This document shows, one piece after another, positions 1-7,016 of a stretch of 20,264 nucleotides of DNA (position 1 is the stretch's first letter; every line of letters starts with the position of its first letter). This DNA comes from Hondaea fermentalgiana (Eukaryota > Sar > Bigyra > Thraustochytrida > Thraustochytriidae), in contig NPFB01000128.1 in NCBI GenBank assembly GCA_014084085.1, positions 149,290 through 169,553 of the forward strand. The letters are read 5' to 3'. Made by a program: the position numbers and the translations under genes. Under the pieces are notes generated by a model that saw nothing but the letters and a program-made list of their open reading frames with translations, had not been told where the DNA came from and did no database searches.

Positions 1-587
1 ATCGCGAGTGCCAAATCTCCGTACACCAATATGGGAAATCGTCTCCTGGTCTTACGTGGAGACGGTCATAAAAAAGTTTTTAAATGCCTACTATACCTCC
101 TGACGCAGGAGAGACGCCGCCGCCGAGAAAAAAAAGAAAAGAAAAAAAGTTGTGTGTGTTTTTCTTTCTTTGCTTCTGGTTTGCTTGCTTTGTTTGGAGA
201 GGAGAAGAAAATGTTTCTCTCCTGCGCGCGTGCCGCAGACTGCGATCGCCCGAGCCCGCTGCACGCGCGGCGCCCGAGCGAGCGCGAGCGAGGCGGCGCT
301 GCGCAGGCGAACAGCCCGGGCTCCCGCCCGCCCGGCGGCCGCTGCGCAGACTGGCGAGGACGCGGCCGGCCCGAGCTGGACGCACGCGCCTCCGTGCGGG
401 GTGTCGCGGAGATTGGCGAGATTGGCAGGCAGACATTGACTGATTGCAGCGGCATCTCGGCGCTCGCCCGCGACGGTGCACGGGAGGGCTCGCGAGGCGA
501 GCAGGCCGTGGCGGGGGCGGGAGAGAAGGGGCGAGAGAAGGAGCGGGAGGAGGAGAGCCCAGATCTCGCTTTGTGTTTGACAGCAAG
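1..587 (+). other. Upstream region and 5' leader of the MST-like kinase
   Basis: No convincing gene lies here. The first ~115 bases are of mixed composition with A/T-rich stretches around 68-82. An A-rich then T-rich low-complexity stretch follows (about 126-200). From about 220 to the start codon the sequence is very GC-rich, turning into a purine-rich G/A tract in the last ~90 bases. ATGs at 31, 84 and 211 open frames that do not lead into the kinase; the 31/211 frame runs past the kinase start. If transcribed, they would act as upstream ORFs, so transcription more likely begins downstream of 211. No clear TATA box is identifiable with confidence. Confidence 0.5.
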
Positions 588-2156
588 ATGGGCAACATGT
601 CGTCGGCGGTCCTCAAGGAGGCACGCTGGAGCGAGGAGGACCCGGAGCTGACGTACAAGCTGCTGAACAGGCTTGATGCCGGCGCGTCCGGCGAGGTTTG
701 GCTGGGCGAGAACAAAGTGACGAGCGAGAAGCTGGCCATCAAAATTATCGCCATGGAAGATGACCTCGTTGAGGAACTCGAGGCCGAAATCGGCGCGCTC
801 AGCAAGTGCACCTCCGATTTCATCATCCAATACTACGGAAGCTACAAGAAGGGTGACATGATCTGGATCGTCATGGAGTACGCCGACGTGGGTTCTCTGC
901 AGGATTTGGTGCAAATCAGCCTCAAACCACTTTTGGAGGACGAAATCCGCTCCGTGTGCGCGAGCCTCTTGCAAGGACTCGCGTACTTGCACGACATCGG
1001 TATTGTGCATCGCGACGTCAAGGCGAAAAACGTGCTGGTGACCTCGAACGGCAGAGTCAAGCTTGCGGATCTCGGCGTTTCTGCCATCATGGACAGCAAG
1101 GAAAGTAAGCGCACCACGGCGATTGGTTCTCCACACTGGATGGCGCCAGAGGTCATTACCGAATCGTCGGCCTACGATGGTCGCGCGGATATCTGGTCGC
1201 TGGGGATCACGCTAATTGAACTGGCGGAGATGGAGCCGCCTTACGCCGACGTTCCTCTCTTTGAGCTGCTCATGCTCGTCCCTGTGAGCCTGCCCCCGCG
1301 GCTCACCGACGAAGACGAGTGGTCCGACGATATGATCAGCTTTTTGGACGCCTGCCTGACCCGCGATCCGGAGCAGCGTCCTACCGCCGAGGCTCTTCTC
1401 GATCATCCCTTTGTTCGGGCAGAAGTAGCTCTTCAGAGAGAGGGCAAGTTTGATGTCCTCAAGGAGATGGTCCTGAACTCGATCGAGCGCATCCGATGGT
1501 TTCGCATGGAGAACGTGGACGAGGCGCCTCCCTCTGTCATAAATCCATCGAATGCGGTCCTGGAGGAAGCCAAGGATCGTCGACTTTCTGTGCGCCGCCC
1601 AGCCCGTGCGTCGACGGCTTCCGGCAGCTCTGCCGAGTCAAGAATTAGCATGGTACGGTCGCTCGCCTCGGCCACGCGTCGAAGCTTCCGCAGTCTTGTG
1701 CCCTCGCGCAAGAGCTCCGCACAGGGAAGCCTTGTGTATGACGGAGACGAGGACGAGGGCGAGGGCGAGGTCCAGCCCCAAATTGACGTTGACGCTTTGC
1801 GCAAACGCCGCAAGAGCAAAAAGGAGTCCATCATGCAGCCTGTTGCATTTTTGCGGTCCAAGCACGCCGCAGAAATTGCCAAGATCAATCGTGCCGAGGC
1901 TATGCTCAAGGCCTCAGAGAGCAAGTCCGAAGAGGAAATGAAGGCTGTGGTCAATGAAGCCTTTGCAGCGACCGAAGCCGAGGCCCAGTCCACAGCTCGA
2001 TCTGCAGGCGAGCGCTCCGCTCCTGCGTCTGTCGAGGATCCCTTCAAGGACGAGACGCCCGACCAGCGTGCGGAGCGGCTGGAGCGGGAAGCGCGTTTGC
2101 GCAAGGCAGAAGAAGTAAAGGCGCGTTTGCTTCGGCTGTACCAAGAGTACAGCTGA
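588..2156 (+). CDS. Ste20-family protein kinase, MST1/2 (Hippo)-like, 522 aa
   Basis: Serine/threonine kinase of the germinal-centre-kinase II group. The ATG at 588 is the first in-frame ATG, has A at -3 and G at +4, and opens with MGNMSS, which fits the N-myristoylation consensus (Gly2, Ser6). The kinase domain spans about residues 23-276: ATP-binding Lys52, likely helix-C Glu67, catalytic HRDVKAKN with Asp143 and Asn148, metal-binding Asp161, and activation segment ending in APE (186-188) with Thr176/Thr177 at the MST autophosphorylation position. The segments YYGSY, WIVMEYA, WMAPEV, ADIWSLGIT and HPFVRAE match MST closely. Two oddities: the glycine loop reads LDAGASGEV, with Asp for the first Gly, and DFG is DLG. 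The C-terminal half is Ser/Arg-rich (RRLS at Ser334), then charged and helical; a SARAH domain is not recognisable with confidence. Intronless. Family assignment is strong; exact MST orthology is inference. Confidence 0.9.
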   Translation: MGNMSSAVLKEARWSEEDPELTYKLLNRLDAGASGEVWLGENKVTSEKLAIKIIAMEDDLVEELEAEIGALSKCTSDFIIQYYGSYKKGDMIWIVMEYADVGSLQDLVQISLKPLLEDEIRSVCASLLQGLAYLHDIGIVHRDVKAKNVLVTSNGRVKLADLGVSAIMDSKESKRTTAIGSPHWMAPEVITESSAYDGRADIWSLGITLIELAEMEPPYADVPLFELLMLVPVSLPPRLTDEDEWSDDMISFLDACLTRDPEQRPTAEALLDHPFVRAEVALQREGKFDVLKEMVLNSIERIRWFRMENVDEAPPSVINPSNAVLEEAKDRRLSVRRPARASTASGSSAESRISMVRSLASATRRSFRSLVPSRKSSAQGSLVYDGDEDEGEGEVQPQIDVDALRKRRKSKKESIMQPVAFLRSKHAAEIAKINRAEAMLKASESKSEEEMKAVVNEAFAATEAEAQSTARSAGERSAPASVEDPFKDETPDQRAERLEREARLRKAEEVKARLLRLYQEYS

Positions 2157-2835
2157 TTTGCACATTGGCAAACATACTCCAGCAAGAGAGGGTGGCTGAA
2201 TCGTTAAAGTGTTCCTATTGTTTCTGACGTCTGCCCCTCGTCGACTTCGTTGTCTTTTTCCTCTTCGTCGATGTCGTCGTTGTCGTCATCGTTGTCATCG
2301 ACGTCGATGATGCTGTTTCTTCATTGCCATCTCTCGCTTTTATGCAAACAAAAAGGAGTCGACCGCAGCAAACTGTCGCGTCGCCACTTTGTGCATGCAT
2401 GTGTGTCTGTCAGCTCAGCAACAAGAGACGCAAAAAATTATAAAACCAAAAAATCCACGATTGGATTGCTGCTCGCAATCCAGCACTGCAAAAATAAGAA
2501 CGTTCAAGTAAAAGAAGTGACCATGCTTTCTTGTTTTTGGTTTCTTTCACCCCTTGTGAACATCGACTGCTACTTGCTGTGGCCATCGCCATCGCCCTCG
2601 ACATTGTTGTCATCTTCCTTTTCGTTCCTTTTTCTTCTTCTCTTCTCTTTGTCGACTCCAATTTACCGGCCCGGTTCGTTGTTTAACTTTTTATGTTTAT
2701 TTATGTCCACAAACAAAATCAGAATCGCGACCCAACGTCTTTACTATGAATAGATGCATGCCGGGCTTCAACTCGAGACGAGCTAAAAGTAGTTTTTTTC
2801 TTCCTTGAACAAGCGTCGAATCGAAACGATGCGCA
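2157..2835. other. Convergent 3' region between kinase and UTP21
   Basis: This holds the 3' ends of two convergent genes and no gene that I can support. From about 2235 to 2310 there is an imperfect TCG/TTG/ATC trinucleotide repeat. Read on the minus strand it gives an Asp/Asn-rich string, but without a start codon and with nearby stops. The rest is T-rich and C/T-rich on the plus strand, including a run near 2617-2652. A canonical AATAAA lies on the minus strand at 2696-2701. No AATAAA is seen for the plus-strand kinase. Confidence 0.6.
2696..2701 (-). promoter_or_regulatory. Candidate poly(A) signal of UTP21
   Basis: The minus strand reads AATAAA here, about 135 bases beyond the UTP21 stop codon, inside a T-rich (plus-strand) stretch. 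Position and sequence fit a cleavage/polyadenylation hexamer. Use of this hexamer in this organism is assumed, not shown. Confidence 0.45.
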
Positions 2836-5800
2836 TCACACCTGGTGCGCAAAGAGCGAGAGCAAGCACAAATTGTGCTGCACGAGTCCCTTGAGCGACT
2901 TCCAGCACGCTGCCTGCTCATCGCGAAGCGACTTGAGCCGCGACTGCAGCTCGGGTCGCACAAGCAGTGAGTCGGCATGTACGCTCGTCAGACGATGCAT
3001 CATTGCCTGAACCATCTCAAAGTTTGTTCTGTTTTGCAACTCATGCAGCAACCAGTCCATGAGAACGCGCAAAAGGTGCGCGCCGTCGTCGTCCTCCGGC
3101 CCCAGCGTCGCAGACTGCAGCTCGAAATCCACCGCCGATGGTGACAAGGCCATCAAATGCTCGACCACCTGGGCATATGCATTGCCAGTGGACTTTCCCG
3201 CGGCGAGACGCGTGTCAGCCTCCTCGAGAAGACTAAACAATGTGGATCGCGGGCGAGCGAAACCTTGCCCTTTAAAGATTCGCGAGCTCCCTGTGTCCAA
3301 AGCAGGCATCGAGGGTGCAGGCGCGTCGGCCATTTCTTGGTCATCCCCTTTGCTCTCGGCATCGTCATCTTCGTCGCCCCAGTTGCCGGTTCCGGCCAGA
3401 TCCATGGGCGGGAGCTCGTCGAGATCCTCGGCGCCCTTTTCGGCGTCCTGCTCACCCGCATTTGCCTTGAAGACCGGATTCACGCTCTGTGTGCTTGGCA
3501 AGAAAAAGGGAGCCTTTTCCGGCTTCTCCGCAGGCTGCGTGGGCTTGTTGCGCTCCTTGATGATATCAAGATGCGCAAGCGCGAACCACTTGGAGGCGAC
3601 ACCCGCAGAGAGCGAAATTTCACCCTCGGTGGAAGCAGCGGGGACGGTTGCCATGTCTTCAATGCCCTCGTCGTCGTCCGCGCCGCTGTCGTCTGCTTCA
3701 TCGTAGGCCCATGCGTCATCAGAGTCGTAGCCCATGTCTGCGCTCTCGTGATTGGCCATCGACGGATCCGAGGCATCGACAAGGGCACCCCCGGCGGCGC
3801 CGACGCCCGGAGAAGGCAGACGCATGCGAACCGGACGACGCGCAATGGCATTGGCTTTGACGCCGCCAAAGTGGGCACGATTCGCCCAGAGCGAGATGCC
3901 GACGCTGTCGGCAAAGCTTGTGGCGAGAAACTCTCCCGTGGGAGCAAAGGTGAGCCCTGTGACGGGTCGCGGGAACTGCATCCAGTCAATGCAGCGAGCC
4001 GATGGCAGATCAAAGACACGCAAACTCGTATCCGCGCATGCTGTCGCAAGCCAGCGGCCGTCGTTGCTGAATGCGAGATCCGTGATGCGCGACTTGTGGC
4101 CTGCAAAGGTACGAATGACGCGGCGCATTGTCGTGTCGATCACAAGCACGCGCAAGTCATCGCAGGCGACGGCCAGCATACCCGAGTCGCGCTGCGCGAT
4201 CAACTGGGCAACAGGGGCCCCAACGTCGACGACCTTTTCGAGCTCTTGCTCAGCAAAGTCCCAGAATTTGATGCAGCCGTCCAACCCCGCGCTGATGACA
4301 GTCTTGTTGATGGCGTCCACCGAAACGCCTTGCACAGCACCTTGATGCCTCTGCGGATTCCGGAGCAGCATGTCGAGTTTCGAAAACTCACCAGGCTTGT
4401 CGTCTTCCGGGTCGTCTGCATCATCGACGCCCGGAAACAGTCGGACACTCGATGAATTAAGCTTTCGTCGCTTTGCCCGGCGCTCCTTTTGCTGTTTCTT
4501 GCTCAAGTGTGTGACCGAGGGTTTGGGGTACGAGCCACGGGGCAGGCCAGACTGCATATTATACCTAAAGACGAGGCCGTCCGCTGTGCCAACCAGGCCA
4601 AAGTTGCCACACGAACTGATCGCCACGCAGAGCGCTGCTGGAATCGTTGTAGCCCGTTGTGAGATCTTGTCCGTGTTGAGCTTGCGCAGCGAAAGTTTGC
4701 CCTCGACGCCATCTGGACGCAGCACGTTTTTGCCAATGACGCGGTTCTCGAGCTGCCACGTAAAGGCAGCGCCTTCACCGGCGTGCGCAGACAAAATGTT
4801 GCACCAGTCTCGCTGACGTGCCTCTGTGGCGGCAAAGTCGACAATCGGCGGCAGCTTCAACTCCTCGATCTTGACGTCAAGCGTGCGCGCGCGCTTCACC
4901 AGCGGGCCCTGTGAAAGCTCGCGATTCAGCTGGTCGCGCGCCGTGTGGAAGACGCGAAACGCGCGATCGCGACCAGCCGAGAGAATCTGACAGCACGAGG
5001 CGTCCGCCCCGGACGCAAGCGTCGATACAGTGTCACCGCCGTAGTACCTAATGCGCGTGGGCGGGCTCTTGTGGCCTTGGCGAGACTTGAGAAGGCGCGC
5101 GCGGCCATCCTCCTGCTCAAAGATGAAGACCTTGAGCGCGTTGTCAATGCCAGAGGTAACGAGGAGAGGTTCGCCGGGAAGAAAGCATGTTTTCACAACA
5201 GCACCATCATGGGCGTCGCGAACCGTCGCGGCCATTCGTTTTTCGGCGAGATCCCAAATGGCGAGTTCGCCCGTGGCGTTGCCGCTGACGAGCATGGGGA
5301 ATTTCGGCCCGGCCTTGAGTGCGCCCTGTGCGCGAAAGGAAACGGATGAGACGGCGCCACCCTCGTGGGTAAACGTCATGAGGGTCTCATCAACACGCAA
5401 ATTGTGCACGACGACGCGACCGTCCTGAAGACCAATGCCAACCACATCGACAGCTGGACTCTGCGCCAGACAAACGACCGGGCTTCCAAAACCCTTGAAC
5501 CTGTACACGCGCTTGCCAGTGCGAATGTTCCAAAGCTCGAGCGCGCCATCCGCCCCGCCAACGAGCATCTTGTTGAGGTACGTGTCGGGGTGAAGCACGC
5601 ACGTGGGTACAAAGCCAGAAGAAGCATCGGCACCCTCGTCATCTTCACTCCTGTCCTCGTCGCCACTTTCGTGGGACTCACTTTCACTGTCGTTGCTATC
5701 GTTGTCATCGTTGTCGTCGTTGTCAGACTCGCCAGCCGTACCCAAGGTAAGGCTGCGCACGCGTTTGCCAGACTTCATGTCCAGGACGAGAAGCGTCCCG

Positions 5801-6168
5801 AAATTGGCGCGACGTCCTGGTGCGCAAATGACAACGAGGACGTGGCCAAAGACAGACATCTCCACGATGGCGCCGTGTCGGCCCGCGGGCAGCAAAGTCC
5901 TCGCGATCTTGGCGCGCTTCCACTCGATGATTTCGTCGCCGCACGCGGCAAAGGTGACGTCGCCCTTGCACGCGAGCTTGGTGATGTCTTTCTTGAGGAC
6001 GGGCGGCGAGACCAGCTTGACGATGAGCTTGTCCAGGTCGTAGACCATGAAGCCTTTGCCCACGCTCACCGTCGCGAAGCGCTCCTTGCCCAGCCGGTTG
6101 AGCGCGAACGGGACATCGTCGCACACGACGCCAATCGTGCGGTACGCCTCGAACAGCCGCGAGCTCAT
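2836..6168 (-). CDS. UTP21: UTP21/WDR36-like U3 snoRNP WD40 protein, 1110 aa
   Basis: Subunit of the UTPB module of the small-subunit processome, acting in the nucleolus on early 18S pre-rRNA processing. The N-terminus (LFEAYRTIGVVCDDVPFAL) matches the start of WDR36/Utp21. Tandem WD40 repeats, expected to form two propellers, run to about residue 780. The inter-propeller part has the family-typical stretch KLPPIVDFAATEARQRDW. The C-terminal Utp21 domain runs from about residue 850 to 1105, with the family-like stretches LDIIKERNKP and KAPFFLPS, ending shortly before the stop. Additions include acidic inserts at about 143-185 (Asp/Asn/Ser/Glu), 790-850 and 900-950, and a basic patch near 553-575 (KKQQKERRAKRRK), probably nucleolar targeting. 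At 1110 residues it is longer than human WDR36 (about 950), mostly through these inserts. The start ATG has A at -3. No intron. It is divergent from the nucleoporin gene and shares its promoter region. Confidence 0.93.
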   Translation of the reverse strand: MSSRLFEAYRTIGVVCDDVPFALNRLGKERFATVSVGKGFMVYDLDKLIVKLVSPPVLKKDITKLACKGDVTFAACGDEIIEWKRAKIARTLLPAGRHGAIVEMSVFGHVLVVICAPGRRANFGTLLVLDMKSGKRVRSLTLGTAGESDNDDNDDNDSNDSESESHESGDEDRSEDDEGADASSGFVPTCVLHPDTYLNKMLVGGADGALELWNIRTGKRVYRFKGFGSPVVCLAQSPAVDVVGIGLQDGRVVVHNLRVDETLMTFTHEGGAVSSVSFRAQGALKAGPKFPMLVSGNATGELAIWDLAEKRMAATVRDAHDGAVVKTCFLPGEPLLVTSGIDNALKVFIFEQEDGRARLLKSRQGHKSPPTRIRYYGGDTVSTLASGADASCCQILSAGRDRAFRVFHTARDQLNRELSQGPLVKRARTLDVKIEELKLPPIVDFAATEARQRDWCNILSAHAGEGAAFTWQLENRVIGKNVLRPDGVEGKLSLRKLNTDKISQRATTIPAALCVAISSCGNFGLVGTADGLVFRYNMQSGLPRGSYPKPSVTHLSKKQQKERRAKRRKLNSSSVRLFPGVDDADDPEDDKPGEFSKLDMLLRNPQRHQGAVQGVSVDAINKTVISAGLDGCIKFWDFAEQELEKVVDVGAPVAQLIAQRDSGMLAVACDDLRVLVIDTTMRRVIRTFAGHKSRITDLAFSNDGRWLATACADTSLRVFDLPSARCIDWMQFPRPVTGLTFAPTGEFLATSFADSVGISLWANRAHFGGVKANAIARRPVRMRLPSPGVGAAGGALVDASDPSMANHESADMGYDSDDAWAYDEADDSGADDDEGIEDMATVPAASTEGEISLSAGVASKWFALAHLDIIKERNKPTQPAEKPEKAPFFLPSTQSVNPVFKANAGEQDAEKGAEDLDELPPMDLAGTGNWGDEDDDAESKGDDQEMADAPAPSMPALDTGSSRIFKGQGFARPRSTLFSLLEEADTRLAAGKSTGNAYAQVVEHLMALSPSAVDFELQSATLGPEDDDGAHLLRVLMDWLLHELQNRTNFEMVQAMMHRLTSVHADSLLVRPELQSRLKSLRDEQAACWKSLKGLVQHNLCLLSLFAHQV

Positions 6169-6226
6169 CCTCTCGCCGCGGCCGCAGGCCCCTCCGGCGG
6201 CCCTCTCTGCTCCGCGCCGCTCTCCT

Positions 6227-6242
6227 CTGCTCCGCTCCGCTC
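6227..6242 (-). promoter_or_regulatory. Leader element A (16-mer GAGCGGAGCGGAGCAG), UTP21 copy
   Basis: The exact 16-mer GAGCGGAGCGGAGCAG, read in the sense of UTP21, about 60 bases before its ATG. The same 16-mer occurs sense-oriented in the leaders of the nucleoporin (6674-6689) and the zinc-array gene (20141-20156). Function unknown; it could be a 5' UTR/core promoter element or a shared simple GGAGC repeat. Confidence 0.5.
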
Positions 6243-6257
6243 TGCGCTCGGCGAGAA

Positions 6258-6274
6258 GAGCTCGAGCTTTGCTC
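6258..6274 (-). promoter_or_regulatory. Leader element B (17-mer), UTP21 copy
   Basis: On the minus strand this reads GAGCAAAGCTCGAGCTC, identical to plus-strand 6699-6715 in the nucleoporin leader. It contains the palindrome GAGCTC and the CTCGAG core. With the plus-strand copy it makes a perfect inverted repeat with a 424-base spacer. Neighbouring CGGCGAG is also shared, with a 5-base insertion on this side. Confidence 0.5.
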
Positions 6275-6323
6275 GCGCTTGCGCCTGCTCTTGGCCTCGC
6301 GCTCGGGTCCCGGCCACTGGTTC

Positions 6324-6361
6324 TGCGAAAAGGCCTATTCCTTGCGAAAGAGGCCTATCCT
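6324..6361 (-). repeat. Two adjacent 19-base units in the UTP21 promoter
   Basis: Units 6324-6342 and 6343-6361 both have the form TGCGAAA(G)AGGCCTAT(T)CCT on the plus strand, differing by one small indel at each of two places. On the UTP21 sense strand each contains ATAGGCC followed by a T-run. They are an A/T-containing island within GC-rich DNA about 156-193 bases upstream of the UTP21 ATG, so candidate protein-binding or core promoter sites. Confidence 0.5.
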
Positions 6362-6555
6362 CGCCCGCGCCCCGCGCCCCTCGCGCCCGCGCCCAGTGCC
6401 GCGTGCGGCCCCGAAACCCGGCCGAAACCCGCCGCGGCCGCGCGCCGTTGCCCCGGCCGCGCCGGTGGGCGATGTCCTGCGAGTCTCGCGCCGAGCAGGG
6501 CCGCGCGCGGGCGCGAATTCCCCAGTCCCGGCGCGAGTCGCTGGGCGGAGGCGAG

Positions 6556-6633
6556 GCAAGTCGGGTATAGGGGCGCGGTCGAGTGGGAAGCGGGCGGCGC
6601 AAGTGGGCTATAGCGCGCGCAAGTGGAGTTTAG
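6556..6633 (+). repeat. Three 15-base direct repeats, GCAAGTSGRSTWTAG type
   Basis: Copies at 6556-6570 (GCAAGTCGGGTATAG), 6599-6613 (GCAAGTGGGCTATAG) and 6619-6633 (GCAAGTGGAGTTTAG) lie in the same orientation, with start-to-start spacings of 43 and 20 bases. Each ends in a TATAG/TTTAG box, the main A/T-containing islands in this part of the region. They sit about 385-460 bases upstream of the nucleoporin ATG and could be promoter elements for that gene. Confidence 0.5.
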
Positions 6634-6673
6634 GCGGAAGAGGGGCAGAGATAGAGGATAGAGAGAAGCGGCG

Positions 6674-6689
6674 GAGCGGAGCGGAGCAG
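6674..6689 (+). promoter_or_regulatory. Leader element A (16-mer), nucleoporin copy
   Basis: Exact copy of GAGCGGAGCGGAGCAG in nucleoporin sense orientation, 328 bases before its ATG, inside a longer GGAGC/AGAGC run (about 6665-6701). Matches the copies at 6227-6242 (minus) and 20141-20156 (minus). Confidence 0.5.
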
Positions 6690-6698
6690 AGCGGAGCA

Positions 6699-6715
6699 GA
6701 GCAAAGCTCGAGCTC
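6699..6715 (+). promoter_or_regulatory. Leader element B (17-mer), nucleoporin copy
   Basis: GAGCAAAGCTCGAGCTC in nucleoporin sense, ten bases beyond element A. It is the perfect inverted partner of 6258-6274. In this leader A precedes B; in the UTP21 leader B precedes A. Confidence 0.5.
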
Positions 6716-7016
6716 GCCGATCGACAGCAGCCCACGCGAGCGAGCCCGCCGCCGCCGCCGCGAGGCTCGGCGCGCGGGGACGAGCGAGAGCGAGAGCGAG
6801 GGCGGCCCGCAGCGCGCGCCGACCGCCCGCGCAGCACGCGGCGCGACGCGGGCGGCGCCGGCCAGAGAAACCTCGGTTTGAATTGAGCGAGGCCTGCAAC
6901 CACCGCGCCAACGTCGAGAGCGGCCGGGCCGGGCGCGCGCGAGCGAGCCACGCGCTCCGGCGAGGCGGAAAGCGGGGGGCGGGGCGAGGCGGGCGACGCG
7001 CGGTGGCAGAGCCACG

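Larger units (their letters stand above)
6169..7016. promoter_or_regulatory. Divergent promoter region, UTP21 / Nup214-like gene
   Basis: 848 bases separate the two start codons and must hold both promoters and leaders. The region is extremely GC-rich, with a few A/T-containing islands that turn out to be repeated: two adjacent 19-base units at 6324-6361 and three 15-base units at 6556-6633. Both leaders carry a G/A-rich 16-mer and a 17-mer, each sense-oriented relative to its gene, and so inverted relative to each other. A GC-box-like run (gggcggggc) lies near 6976-6984. Open frames across the region are explained by GC-rich composition and are not called as genes. Confidence 0.7.

Noticed and set aside
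444..587. 48-codon N-terminal extension of the kinase
   Set aside because: The frame is open but begins at TTG, with no ATG before 588; the Gly/Arg-rich product looks like translated leader.
31..651. 206-codon frame overlapping the kinase start
   Set aside because: Product is Lys/Arg/Ala low-complexity from the leader and overlaps the well-supported kinase in another frame. At most it is an upstream ORF if transcription starts before position 31.
2235..2310. Asp/Asn-rich coding remnant on the minus strand in the kinase 3' region
   Set aside because: The string resembles the UTP21 acidic insert, but there is no start codon and stops lie close by; a trinucleotide repeat explains it.
3157..4455. 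432-codon open frame antisense to UTP21
   Set aside because: It is the reverse complement of clearly conserved WD40 coding sequence, shows no recognisable domain, and such long antisense frames are expected in GC-rich genes.
5365..6570. 401-codon plus-strand frame across the UTP21 5' end and promoter
   Set aside because: Antisense to conserved UTP21 sequence, then runs into GC-rich promoter DNA giving only Arg/Pro/Ala strings.
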